From: Streptomyces anulatus
GTDB taxonomy: Bacteria > Actinomycetota > Actinomycetes > Streptomycetales > Streptomycetaceae
Direction: 5' to 3'
Length of the DNA: 64,000 nt
NCBI RefSeq assembly: GCF_000721175.1
Contig: NZ_JOEZ01000003.1
Location: 310,001-374,000, forward strand
The notes beneath the pieces are model-generated. The model saw only the letters and a program-made list of their open reading frames with translations. It searched no databases and was not told the DNA's origin. A program made the translations under genes and the position numbers. This document shows positions 35,890 to 44,353 of this stretch, one piece after another (within the stretch, counting starts at the first letter, position 1; each line of letters starts with the position of its first letter).

Positions 35890-37733
35890 GTCCCCGCACG
35901 ACTGGCGGCCTCGGCCTGGTCCGCTCCTCCAACACCGGGAAGCCGACGTGGGCTCTCGTCGGAACCGGTGCCCTGGCGCACGCGCGAACCGACCACGTTG
36001 ACACCACGGACCTGGAAGCGACGACCGTCGACAAGCAGTTACTGCGCTCCGGCGTCGAAGACGTCATGGCCGCCCTCGACCACTACAGCGCCACACTGGC
36101 CTCCACCCCGGGCGGAGCCGGCTGGCTCCACGTCCAGCACGTCCCCGTGCGACGCTTCGTCGCCGAGATCGTGCGCAAGCTCCTGGCCCTGAACGCCTGG
36201 GCACCGTTCGCCTCGACCCCAGGGCCCCTGACCCTGGCCCCGTACGAAGGACTCGTGGGACTGCGGTCGAGCAGCTCGCGTGAGTACCTGGCCTACACCG
36301 TGACGTGGTCCGGCGTCGCGTACGTGCTCGGTGCTGCGGCACCGCACAACCCGACCCGCTCCGCCCAGCTCCGCAACCGCGCCCGGACGAGTACGGCGAA
36401 CACGGAGCCGAGCCCGCTCCCCTCGGATCTCGGACGGCAGGACGTTCTGGCGCTGTCGTGGACCTCCCGCCACGCGGCCACGCTGACCCCGGTTCTCGCC
36501 GAACTGGCGCGCGGCGGGCAGAGGAGTCTCCTGCTCGATCTCGCCACTGATGCCGCCGAGCGGTGCAGCGCGGGATCGGTCACGGGTATCGAGCTGCGCT
36601 CGGCCCCGAGCGACCTCTTCACCCTCTCCGGCACCGCCGAGGGCCTCCATCGTCCCGATGACGAGCACGTCGTCCAGGTGGAAGGCCACGGTGTCCAACT
36701 TGCCCGGCTCATGAGGCTTTTGTCGGTGCTCATGGAGACCAACGGGGGCTGCACCCAGCCGTCGTGGCGGACGGTGGTGCGGGCGGAGAGCTGGCTCGAC
36801 GACATGTTGTCGAGCACCCGGCCGCACACCGTCCTGTTGAGCAACGACACCAGCCCCCTGGGCGTGCTGGCCGCGCACGCCGCCGAGCGGCACGGGGCGA
36901 ACTCGGTTCACGTCCAGCACGGGGCGTGGACGGCAGGGTCGGTCGCCTGGCCGGCCCTGCACAGCCGCGACATCGTCGTCATGGGCGAGCGGGACCTCGC
37001 TCTGGGCCAGAGGTGGGCACGCCACCCCGAGGTCGAGGTGCACGTCCTCGGGCAGCCCCGCTTCGACGTCCTCGCCGGCCTGAGCCGCCAGGCACAGCGC
37101 CGATACCTGGAGAAGCTGCTCGCTTCGGGGGGCCGCCGCGCGCCCGCCCGGATCGCGGTGTGGGCCTGCCAGCCCTTCAATCCCGATCACCTCAACTCCC
37201 ACGCGGACCTCCTCCTGGACGGGCTCGCCGAGGCGGACGGCGACTGGGGGCTCGTCATCGCTCCACACCCGGCGCAGGGAGCCGACGCCTTCAACGCTCT
37301 GGTGAAGCGGGCCGACGGGACGCCCGTCGCGGTGGCCGATCCCCGGGTCGGAGCACGAGGCTGCCTCGCCGGCGCTGACGCAGTAGCGAGCGCGTATTCG
37401 ACGTGCGGGATCGAAGCCGCACTGCTCGGCATCCCGGTCCTCGAAATCGGCCCGACGGGCGAACGCACCCTGGGCCTGACCAGCCACGGACTGGCGACCC
37501 GGTGCGAGGCCACCGGTGACGTCGCCGAAGCGCTCTCCGGCGTGCGCGGGGACCCTACGCCGATCCCGCGGGCGGCCCTGGACGAGGTCTGCCGGTGGCG
37601 CGGCGACAGCGCCGCTCGGATCGCCCGGCTCATCACCGACCGCGCCACCTCCGGCCCGAGGGCCGACGACCCCACCCACCACCACCCGGGCGCCGCTGCG
37701 TCGCCCCAGGACGAAGGAGCATCCGTCCGATGA
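35886..37733 (+). CDS. GT-B-type glycosyl- or glycerophosphotransferase-like protein
   Basis: A 615-residue protein. The C-terminal half is GT-B-like: LLSNDTSPLGVLAAHAAERHGANSVHVQHGAW, VVMGERDLALG, VHVLGQPRFDVL, LVIAPHPAQGADAF and the donor-site-like SAYSTCGIEAALLGIPVLEIG. This combination is shared by CDP-glycerol glycerophosphotransferase and polysialyltransferase-like enzymes. The N-terminal 280 residues are not recognised. GTG start in a GTGA overlap with the HAD gene; its stop overlaps the next ATG. Donor might be a CMP- or CDP-activated group, consistent with the KdsB-like gene in the same run. Confidence 0.65.
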   Translation: MSPRTTGGLGLVRSSNTGKPTWALVGTGALAHARTDHVDTTDLEATTVDKQLLRSGVEDVMAALDHYSATLASTPGGAGWLHVQHVPVRRFVAEIVRKLLALNAWAPFASTPGPLTLAPYEGLVGLRSSSSREYLAYTVTWSGVAYVLGAAAPHNPTRSAQLRNRARTSTANTEPSPLPSDLGRQDVLALSWTSRHAATLTPVLAELARGGQRSLLLDLATDAAERCSAGSVTGIELRSAPSDLFTLSGTAEGLHRPDDEHVVQVEGHGVQLARLMRLLSVLMETNGGCTQPSWRTVVRAESWLDDMLSSTRPHTVLLSNDTSPLGVLAAHAAERHGANSVHVQHGAWTAGSVAWPALHSRDIVVMGERDLALGQRWARHPEVEVHVLGQPRFDVLAGLSRQAQRRYLEKLLASGGRRAPARIAVWACQPFNPDHLNSHADLLLDGLAEADGDWGLVIAPHPAQGADAFNALVKRADGTPVAVADPRVGARGCLAGADAVASAYSTCGIEAALLGIPVLEIGPTGERTLGLTSHGLATRCEATGDVAEALSGVRGDPTPIPRAALDEVCRWRGDSAARIARLITDRATSGPRADDPTHHHPGAAASPQDEGASVR

Positions 37734-38680
37734 CATCCCTCACGGCCGACAGCATCGCCGAGCTGTTCTCCGGCGCTGTCACGCTGGCCAAATCCGGCGA
37801 GAGGATCAGCCCCCGGGGCATTGCCACGCACGAAGTCCGCGACGTGCACCTGCTGCTCACCCAGCCGCGCGCCCGCCTGCTCTACGCCCCGCCCGCCCGG
37901 ATCGTGAATCCGGCCTTCGCCGTCGCCGAGACGGTCTGGCACCTGTCCGGCTCCAACGCCCCGTGGATCTTCGACTACAACAACCGGCTGCGGCAGTTCG
38001 CCGACGACGGCGTCCTCCTGGGGGCGTACGGCCCCAGGATGCGGAACTGGGGCGGCAAGGTCGACCAACTCGCCCGCGTCGTGGAGATCCTCCAGGCCGA
38101 CCCCGACTCCCGGCGAGCCCTGATCCAGCTCTACGACCCGGCCCAGGACGCCGCAGGGCACAAGGACGTGCCCTGCACCCTCGGGTTCCGGTTCCACCTG
38201 CGCGCCGGCCGCCTGCACATGGCGACCATGATGCGCGGCCAGGACGTATGGATCGGCATGCCGTACGACGTGTTCTTCTACACCGTGCTGCACGAGCTGG
38301 TCGCCGGGTGGCTCGACGCGGAACTCGGCGAGTTCCACCTGCACATCGGCTCGCTGCACATCTACGACGAGCACATCGAGCAGGCCGACGCGCTGACCTC
38401 GCTCTCGGCGAGCGAGGTCATGCCCGACCTGCGAACGTCCTGGACGGGATTCTCCGGCCTGCTCGACCAGGTCGAGGCCCGCGACGTGACCGGCCATCCC
38501 GGCTGGGACGCGATGTCCGAGACGCTGCGCAGTTACCGGCTGTGGAAGGACGGCAAGCGCGAGCAGGCGTGGCGGGCGGCCGACACGATCGACGGGCCCC
38601 TCGGCCAGGCCCTCACCAGCTGGTACGGAGAGCTGGAGCGGCGCTCGACCAAGCGCGCCGCGACGGCCGGGGCAAGGTGA
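37730..38680 (+). CDS. Thymidylate-synthase-fold pyrimidine C5 (hydroxy)methylase, predicted cytidylate-specific
   Basis: A 316-residue ThyA homologue. The nucleophilic Cys is C149 in KDVPCTLGFRF, the phosphate-binding Arg R169 is in MMRGQDVW, and H210/Y212 in SLHIYDEH match the ribose contacts of thymidylate synthase. At the base-specificity site ThyA has Asn (LPFN), but this protein has Asp180 in GMPYDVFFYTV. The same Asn-to-Asp change marks dCMP hydroxymethylase of T4 phage and CMP hydroxymethylase MilA. It therefore probably adds a one-carbon unit to C5 of CMP or dCMP with a folate cofactor. Not the housekeeping enzyme. Coupled by ATGA to both neighbours. Confidence 0.8.
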   Translation: MTSLTADSIAELFSGAVTLAKSGERISPRGIATHEVRDVHLLLTQPRARLLYAPPARIVNPAFAVAETVWHLSGSNAPWIFDYNNRLRQFADDGVLLGAYGPRMRNWGGKVDQLARVVEILQADPDSRRALIQLYDPAQDAAGHKDVPCTLGFRFHLRAGRLHMATMMRGQDVWIGMPYDVFFYTVLHELVAGWLDAELGEFHLHIGSLHIYDEHIEQADALTSLSASEVMPDLRTSWTGFSGLLDQVEARDVTGHPGWDAMSETLRSYRLWKDGKREQAWRAADTIDGPLGQALTSWYGELERRSTKRAATAGAR

Positions 38681-38688
38681 CCGCCGCC

Positions 38689-40407
38689 ATGAAGCACACC
38701 CCCTCCGTGATCCTCGGCCTGTGCTCGTACACCCACGACTCCTCGGCCGCCCTTCTCGTGGACGGTGAACTCGTCGGCTTCGTCGAGGAGGAACGCCTCT
38801 CCGAGCAGAAGCACACCAAGCTCTACCCGGCCCGCGCCGTGGGATGGCTCCTCGACCAGGCCAAACTGAGCGCCAGCGACGTGGACGCCGTCGCCTACAA
38901 CTTCCAGCCCGCCCGCTACCTCGCCGAGTTGCCCGTCGCGCTGCGCATGGCGCTCTCGCCGATCACGCGCGAACGCAGCCTGGCCCGCGCCCACGGGTTC
39001 GCCAAGGTCGCCCTGCGCACCCGGCGGCGGCTGCGCGTCCTCGGCAGCCAGTTCCCCTCGGCCCGCGTCACATCGGTCCTGCACCACCGAGCCCACCAGC
39101 TCACGGCCTACGCCGCCTCCGGCTGGGACGAAGCGGCCGTACTCGTCGTCGACAGCCTCGGCGAGCGGCAGACCACCACGATCGCCCACGGCCACGGCGT
39201 TCAGCACCCCCGCGTCCACACCCTGGGAGCGATCAACGACCCGGCCTCCCTCGGCTACGTGTACGGCGCCGTCACCGACCACCTGGGCTGGCGGCGGGGC
39301 GACGAGGAAGGCACCGTCATGGCGCTGGCCGCCCTCGGCGACCCAGCCCGCTTCCGGCACCTGTTCACCACGGCCGTCCGCACGACGGCCACGGGCTTTC
39401 GCATCCACCCCGGCTACTTCCCGACGCGCACCCTCACCTCGGGATACCCGAGAACATCTCGGCGGTTCGTCGCCGAGACCTGCCCCGAGCGGCACCCGAG
39501 CGAGCCGCTCACCGACGTCCACCGAGACCTGGCGGCTGCCCTCCAGGAGCGGACCGAGCAGGTGATGGTTCACCTTGCCCGCCGCGCCCGTGTGCTTACC
39601 GGCTCCCGGCGTCTGTGCGTAGGCGGCGGCGTCGCCACGAACTGCGTCAGCATCGGGAAGATCATCGAGGCTGACATCTTCGACGAGGTGTTCGTCCCGC
39701 CGGCACCGGGGGACGCCGGAACCGCGATCGGGGCAGCCCTCGCCGTGCACGTCGACGCGCGTACGCCTCGCCCGGTCGCCGGCATCGCCCGCCGCTGTTA
39801 CCTCGGCCCCTCCTACGAGGACCAGTCCCTCGACCTGACTCCCTGGCCCGGCCTCCACCAGAAGACCCTTGGCATCGAGACCGCCGAGTTCCTCGCCGAC
39901 CAGCTCGCACACGGCGTGATCGCCGGACTCTTCCAGGGAGGGGTCGAAGCCGGGCCGCGCGCTCTGGGCAACCGCTCGATCCTCGCCTCCCCGATGGAGC
40001 CCGGCGTCGTCGAGCGGCTGAACGCCACCGTGAAGTTCCGCGAGCCGTTCCGGCCCTTCGCCCCTATGGTCCCCGCCGAGCGCGCCGCCGAGTTCTTCAC
40101 CCTCGGCCAGACGGCGCCGTACATGTCGATGGCCTCCGGGGTGACAGACCTGACGCGCGAGCGGGTGCCGGCCATCGTGCACGCCAACGGCACCTCCCGC
40201 CTGCAGACCGTCACCCGGTCGCAGAACCCGTTCATGCACGCGGTGCTGACCGCCTTCGGCCGCCGGACCGGCGTACCCGTGCTGATCAACACCTCCCTCA
40301 ACGTCAAGAGCAAGCCGATCTGCGGGACACCCGAAATGGCCCTGGACTGCCTGGCCAACTCCGGCCTCGACGCCCTGCTCCTCGAAGGGCGGTGGATCAC
40401 CAAATGA
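38689..40407 (+). CDS. O-carbamoyltransferase (NodU/TobZ/PolO type)
   Basis: A 572-residue two-domain carbamoyltransferase. The N-terminal Kae1-like domain has ILGLCSYTHDSSAALLVDGELV and the metal-ligand cluster LHHRAHQ (H132/H133/H136), plus GDEEGTVMALAALG; the C-terminal YrdC-like domain has EAGPRALGNRSILASP and PVLINTSLNVKSKPI. These enzymes use carbamoyl phosphate and ATP to carbamoylate hydroxyl groups of antibiotics, nodulation factors or, in some phages, 5-hydroxymethylcytosine. ATG 38689 has AAGGTG 8 bases upstream; GTG 38677, overlapping the previous stop, is an alternative. Confidence 0.92.
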   Translation: MKHTPSVILGLCSYTHDSSAALLVDGELVGFVEEERLSEQKHTKLYPARAVGWLLDQAKLSASDVDAVAYNFQPARYLAELPVALRMALSPITRERSLARAHGFAKVALRTRRRLRVLGSQFPSARVTSVLHHRAHQLTAYAASGWDEAAVLVVDSLGERQTTTIAHGHGVQHPRVHTLGAINDPASLGYVYGAVTDHLGWRRGDEEGTVMALAALGDPARFRHLFTTAVRTTATGFRIHPGYFPTRTLTSGYPRTSRRFVAETCPERHPSEPLTDVHRDLAAALQERTEQVMVHLARRARVLTGSRRLCVGGGVATNCVSIGKIIEADIFDEVFVPPAPGDAGTAIGAALAVHVDARTPRPVAGIARRCYLGPSYEDQSLDLTPWPGLHQKTLGIETAEFLADQLAHGVIAGLFQGGVEAGPRALGNRSILASPMEPGVVERLNATVKFREPFRPFAPMVPAERAAEFFTLGQTAPYMSMASGVTDLTRERVPAIVHANGTSRLQTVTRSQNPFMHAVLTAFGRRTGVPVLINTSLNVKSKPICGTPEMALDCLANSGLDALLLEGRWITK

Positions 40408-41456
40408 AGATCGGATACAGCTTCTGGGGCTTCCTCGGCAACGGCGTCACCGACACCCCCGACGGAGGCCGCAGCCACCGCCGCCCCTTCATCGACGCCC
40501 TCCTTGCCCGCGGTCACGAGATCGTCTTCCTCCAGCCCGACCGCGACCGCCTCGAAGCCGACGACGACCTCGGCGGCGCGTACACCTTCGACGACGGCCT
40601 GCCCGGCATCGACGCCCTGTTCCTGGAGTGGCGCTGGGCCATTCCCGGCCGCAACACCACCGTGTGCGGCAGCGAGGGGCACACCTGCGACCTTCACCGG
40701 CAGGCCCAGCTCATCAACCACTACACGGCCCGGTGCCAGACGCCCACCGTCATCTGGGACAAGGACCGCACCTTGCGCGCCGAGAGCGTGTGGCGCCGCA
40801 CGGCCCACACCCGCGTCTGCGAGGCCGCGCTCGCCCCAACCCTCGGCGCGCACTCGCTGCTCTTCCCCGTCGCCGAGGAACTCCTCGCCCAGGTCGATCC
40901 CCTCACCCTCGCGGCGCGGCCTCGGGATCTCGCGCTCGGCTACGTGGGCAACCAGTACGACCGCGACGAGCCCTTCGACCGCTTCTTCGCCCCGGCCGCC
41001 GCCCGCGTCGAGCACCTGGTCGCCGGGAAGTGGACGAAGACCGGCCGCTGGCCGCACGTCCGCTTCGCGGGCCGGATCCCGTTCGAGGACGCCGCCGGCG
41101 TCTACGGCCGGTCCCTGGCCACGGTGCTCATGCTGCCCGAGCGATACGCCGCCGTCGGGCAGATGACCCAGCGCATCTTCGAGTCCGTGCTCGCCGGCTG
41201 CCTGCCGCTGGCCCCGGCAGACATCCGCTTCGCCAACCGGTTCGTCCCGAAGGAGCTGGTCGTGCGCTCCGGCAGTGACGTTCTCGAACGCCTCTCCTAC
41301 CTGCGCGAGATCGCCGGCACCGAGCAGCACGCCGCCCTGATCGCCGGGTGTGTGGATCGCCTGCGCCTGTTCGGCCTGTGCAGGCAGGTCAACACGCTGG
41401 AGTCCGTTCTGCGCGGCCTCCTCCAGACCGCCGCGACCGAGCGGGGAGCTGCCTGA
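40404..41456 (+). CDS. CgeB-like glycosyltransferase
   Basis: A 350-residue GT-B-type protein. It starts MKIGYSFWGFLGNGV, and the C-terminal part LGYVGNQYDRDEPFDRFFAP, VRFAGRIPFEDAAGVYGRSLATV, IFESVLAGCLPLAP and FVPKELVV matches CgeB-like or family 1 transferases that attach sugars to spores, nucleobases or small molecules. ATGA overlap with the carbamoyltransferase gene. Followed after 30 bases by a hairpin (41488-41512). Confidence 0.75.
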   Translation: MKIGYSFWGFLGNGVTDTPDGGRSHRRPFIDALLARGHEIVFLQPDRDRLEADDDLGGAYTFDDGLPGIDALFLEWRWAIPGRNTTVCGSEGHTCDLHRQAQLINHYTARCQTPTVIWDKDRTLRAESVWRRTAHTRVCEAALAPTLGAHSLLFPVAEELLAQVDPLTLAARPRDLALGYVGNQYDRDEPFDRFFAPAAARVEHLVAGKWTKTGRWPHVRFAGRIPFEDAAGVYGRSLATVLMLPERYAAVGQMTQRIFESVLAGCLPLAPADIRFANRFVPKELVVRSGSDVLERLSYLREIAGTEQHAALIAGCVDRLRLFGLCRQVNTLESVLRGLLQTAATERGAA

Positions 41457-41487
41457 TGCAGACCGCTCGATCGACCACGGCCCACGG

Positions 41488-41512
41488 ATCCTCCGGGCGC
41501 GTCCCGGAGGAT
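41488..41512 (+). terminator. Hairpin splitting the 16-gene run
   Basis: 10-bp perfect stem (41488-41497 with 41503-41512), 5-base loop, in the only sizeable gap (96 bases) of the first half of the cluster. Could end the first transcript or act as an attenuator; the downstream start at 41553 is close enough for a new promoter. Confidence 0.55.
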
Positions 41513-41552
41513 GGGTCCGCCGGACACCCGAACCTCTCTACGCTGGAGCACC

Positions 41553-42062
41553 ATGAAGAAGGTCGCCATCGTCGGCTGCGGAGGCAGCGGCAAATCCCAC
41601 GTGGCCCGCGAACTGGGCAGGATCCTCGACGCCCCGGTGACGCACCTGGACGCCGCGTTCTACGACGACGAGTGGAACGCGCTGCCCATGGACAAGTTCA
41701 CCGACGTCCAGCGCGAGCTGGTCGCGCAGCCGCGGTGGGTGATCGACGGCAACTACAACTCGACGCTGCAGGTGCGGCTCGAAGCCTGCGACACTGTGGT
41801 CCTGATGGACGTGTCGACCGTGGCGGCGCTGTACGGGATCTTCTCCCGGCAGATCCGGCACGGGGCCGGGCACAAGGGCAACGGGGTGCACAACCGCATC
41901 CACTGGGGCGTGATCAAGTACGTCGCCACGTACCGGCGCAAGATGCGGCCCCGCGTGATGGCGAAGATCGAGGAGTTCGGCTCCGGCGCCGATGTGGTGC
42001 TGCTGGCCAACCGGCGTCAGACGCGCCGCTGGCTGCGGAAGGTCGCCGCCGAGCAGCCCTGA
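41553..42062 (+). CDS. P-loop nucleotide-kinase-like protein (FlaR / DNA topology modulation type)
   Basis: A 169-residue P-loop protein: Walker A GCGGSGKSHVAREL, then ITHLDAAFYDDEW, WVIDGNYNSTL and RRQTRRWLRK. The pattern equals the small FlaR-like kinases related to adenylate/shikimate kinases. Although annotated as topology modulators, no such activity is established; a nucleotide or nucleoside kinase role suits the neighbourhood. GGAG precedes the start. Confidence 0.8.
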   Translation: MKKVAIVGCGGSGKSHVARELGRILDAPVTHLDAAFYDDEWNALPMDKFTDVQRELVAQPRWVIDGNYNSTLQVRLEACDTVVLMDVSTVAALYGIFSRQIRHGAGHKGNGVHNRIHWGVIKYVATYRRKMRPRVMAKIEEFGSGADVVLLANRRQTRRWLRKVAAEQP

Positions 42063-42067
42063 CCGGT

Positions 42068-42092
42068 CCGCGCCCCCTGTCAGGGGGTGCGG
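42068..42092 (+). promoter_or_regulatory. Hairpin covering the methyltransferase ribosome-binding site
   Basis: An 11-pair stem (one G-U pair; 42068-42078 with 42082-42092) with a 3-base loop ends one base before ATG 42094, and its right arm contains AGGGGGTG, the only plausible Shine-Dalgarno. Translation may depend on opening of this hairpin, or it may serve as a terminator. Confidence 0.5.
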
Positions 42093-42093
42093 C

Positions 42094-42945
42094 ATGAGCG
42101 AGCCCAACCCGTTCCTGGACCCCGCCCGGCAGCCGGAGCTGTACGGACACGCCTCGCGGCTGGCCGGGCGGACCAGCGCCCTGATGCGTGCCAAGACCGC
42201 CGGCCGCCCCGTGCCCGAGACCATCGTCAGCCTGGTGCAGAGCCATCACGCCCGGCCGGATCGGCTCGGCACCGTGCTCGACATCGGATGCGGGCGCGGC
42301 ACGAGCAGCCTCGTCATCGCCGAGCAGCTCCGGCCGCAGCGCGTCGTCGGCCTGGACGCCGCCCCTTCCCTGCTCGCCCAGGCCCGCGAGCGCGCCAAGG
42401 ACCTGCCCGACAGCACGGTGGAGTTCATCGAAGGCGACTTCCACGACCTCCCTCTGCCCGAAGGGTCGAGCGACATCGTCGTCGCGGCGTTCTGCCTCTA
42501 CCACTCGCCGCACCCCGAAGACGTCGTCGGGGAGATTGCCAGGGTCCTCGCCCCCGGGGGTCTGGCCGTGCTCGTCACCAAGGGCCTCGACAGCTACCGG
42601 GAGATGGACCAGCTGGTCGCCTCCGCCAGCCTCGACCTGCGGGCAGACCAGCACCAGAGCCTCTACACCGCAGCCCACAGCGGCAATCTCGCCGAGGTGG
42701 CCGCCTCCTCGCTCGACGTGGTCGCAGTCCTGGACGAGGAACACGTCTTCACCTTCGACGGCCACGACCACGCGGCACAGTACCTGGCCACCAACCCCAA
42801 GTACGACCTGGCGCCGGGCCTGTACGGCAACCCCGGGGCCTTGGCCGCGGCCCTGCACGAGTTCCTTCCCGACCAGCCGCTGAGCACCCGGTCCCGGATC
42901 ACCTTCGTCGTCGCCCAGCCGAAGGAAGGAGGAGAGCCGGCATGA
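42094..42945 (+). CDS. Class I SAM-dependent methyltransferase
   Basis: A 283-residue methyltransferase with motif I VLDIGCGRGTSS, post-I VGLDAAPSLL, motif II FEGD-type VEFIEGDFHDLPLPEGS, motif III ARVLAPGGLAVLVT. The Methyltransf_11/25 type suggests small-molecule substrates. ATG start lies behind a hairpin; its stop overlaps the next gene by ATGA. The SAH-hydrolase-like gene further down could relate to this product, although homology there is only partial. Confidence 0.88.
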   Translation: MSEPNPFLDPARQPELYGHASRLAGRTSALMRAKTAGRPVPETIVSLVQSHHARPDRLGTVLDIGCGRGTSSLVIAEQLRPQRVVGLDAAPSLLAQARERAKDLPDSTVEFIEGDFHDLPLPEGSSDIVVAAFCLYHSPHPEDVVGEIARVLAPGGLAVLVTKGLDSYREMDQLVASASLDLRADQHQSLYTAAHSGNLAEVAASSLDVVAVLDEEHVFTFDGHDHAAQYLATNPKYDLAPGLYGNPGALAAALHEFLPDQPLSTRSRITFVVAQPKEGGEPA

Positions 42946-43700
42946 GCCCCGCCCCATTCACCAAGCACTACGCGGAACCCGAGCGCGCGGCGGGGGCGGT
43001 GCGCCACTACCGGTGGCTCACCGCGCACGCCAAGCCGCTGCGGCAGCCGGCCCTCCACACCGCCGGACCGCAGTCCCTGACGTTCGAACGGATCGAGGGC
43101 CGCCCCGTACGCCCCGAGGACCTCCCGCGCGTGGCGGAACTGCTCGGCCACGCCCACGGTGCCGCCTGGGTCAGCGACCTGCACTCCGCATCGCTGGACA
43201 CCCCGCACCACTTCCAGGACGGCACGCAGATCGACGACTACCTCGGTCCCCGGAGGGTCGCTCTGCGGCGACGCCACGAGCAGGGCTACCTGCCGAACAA
43301 GACGGCACTGCACGCGATGCTCGGCCTGCTGCAAGCGACCGCCGAGGGACCTTGCGCCTTCTACAAGGACAGCAACCCGCGGAACTTCATCATCACCACG
43401 CAGGACATCGTCGCCGTCGACACCGACGACCTGTCCCTCGCCCCGCTGGGCTACGACCTCGCCAAGCTCGTCGCGACGCTCCACCTGACCTACGGGCCGC
43501 TCACGGACCAAGCCGTCACCACCGCCCTGCTCGCGTACAACGCGGCAGCCCGACGCCACGACGCCCGGCTGGGCACGACGGACCGGGGCCAGCTCGACAG
43601 CTTCCTGGGCCTGCACGCCGTGCTCACCGCCCCGTACGTCGGCCGCAACGGCTACCACTACAGCCTGCCCCTCCGTTTCAGCCACCGAGGAGCCTCATGA
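42942..43700 (+). CDS. Kinase-fold (aminoglycoside-phosphotransferase-like) protein, degenerate active site
   Basis: A 252-residue protein with APH-like C-lobe: AEGPCAFYKDSNPRNFIITTQDIVAVDTDDLSLAPLGYDLAKLV. The usual catalytic HGDLHxGN is replaced by YKDSNPRN and the metal motif IDWE by VDTDD, so Asp and Asn positions are kept but His is lost. Could phosphorylate a small molecule or be a nucleotide-binding partner. ATGA overlaps on both sides. Confidence 0.65.
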   Translation: MSPAPFTKHYAEPERAAGAVRHYRWLTAHAKPLRQPALHTAGPQSLTFERIEGRPVRPEDLPRVAELLGHAHGAAWVSDLHSASLDTPHHFQDGTQIDDYLGPRRVALRRRHEQGYLPNKTALHAMLGLLQATAEGPCAFYKDSNPRNFIITTQDIVAVDTDDLSLAPLGYDLAKLVATLHLTYGPLTDQAVTTALLAYNAAARRHDARLGTTDRGQLDSFLGLHAVLTAPYVGRNGYHYSLPLRFSHRGAS

Positions 43701-44353
43701 TCACCACCGAACTCGTCTTCGTCCGGCACGGCCAGGCCCAGTGCAACGCCGACGGCCTCGTCGGGGGCCCGCGCACCTGCACCGGCCTGACCAACCTCGG
43801 GTACGCCCAAGCCGAACAGGCCGCACGCCGCCTGGCCACCGAGCACCTGAAGAAGCCCTTCGACGTCATCTACACCGGCCCGCGGATCCGCCTCGTCCAG
43901 ACCGGCGAGATCATCGCCCAGACGCTCCAGATCCCCGTGCACCACGACGACCGTCTCGACGGCCCGGTCCACGGCGACGCCGACGGTCGGCCCTGGGACG
44001 CGGTGAAGACGGCCGCCGACGGCGGGCCGCACGCTCACCCCGACACGCCCTGGGCCAACGGCTCCGACACCTGGAACGGGTTCCTGGAGCGCGCCGGCAG
44101 GAACCTGAGCCAGCTCATCGAGGAGAACCACGGCAAGCGCGTCGTCTTCGCCGCCCACGGGGAGACGGTGATCACCGCCCACACCCTGATGCTCGACATC
44201 CCGATCGGCTCGCCGTCCGGGTTCACCCATAACCACGCCTCCATCACCCGCTGGCAGCACCACCGCAACCGCCTGGGCCAGACCCGCTGGATGCTCGACC
44301 GGCACAACGACACCGAGCACCTCAGTCTCCTCACGCCGGAGCCGACCCCGTGA
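43697..44353 (+). CDS. Histidine phosphatase (phosphoglycerate-mutase-like)
   Basis: A 218-residue protein with the RHG motif LVFVRHGQAQCN near the N-terminus and the second catalytic His in VVFAAHGETVITAH. Arg in YTGPRIRLVQTGE completes the site. Probably removes a phosphate from a pathway intermediate (compare CobC, or nucleotide phosphatases). Coupled by ATGA upstream and GTGA downstream. Confidence 0.88.
   Translation: MITTELVFVRHGQAQCNADGLVGGPRTCTGLTNLGYAQAEQAARRLATEHLKKPFDVIYTGPRIRLVQTGEIIAQTLQIPVHHDDRLDGPVHGDADGRPWDAVKTAADGGPHAHPDTPWANGSDTWNGFLERAGRNLSQLIEENHGKRVVFAAHGETVITAHTLMLDIPIGSPSGFTHNHASITRWQHHRNRLGQTRWMLDRHNDTEHLSLLTPEPTP

Noticed and set aside
38533..40239. A 568-codon minus-strand frame under the carbamoyltransferase
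   Set aside because: Shadow of a strongly recognised gene with no independent evidence.
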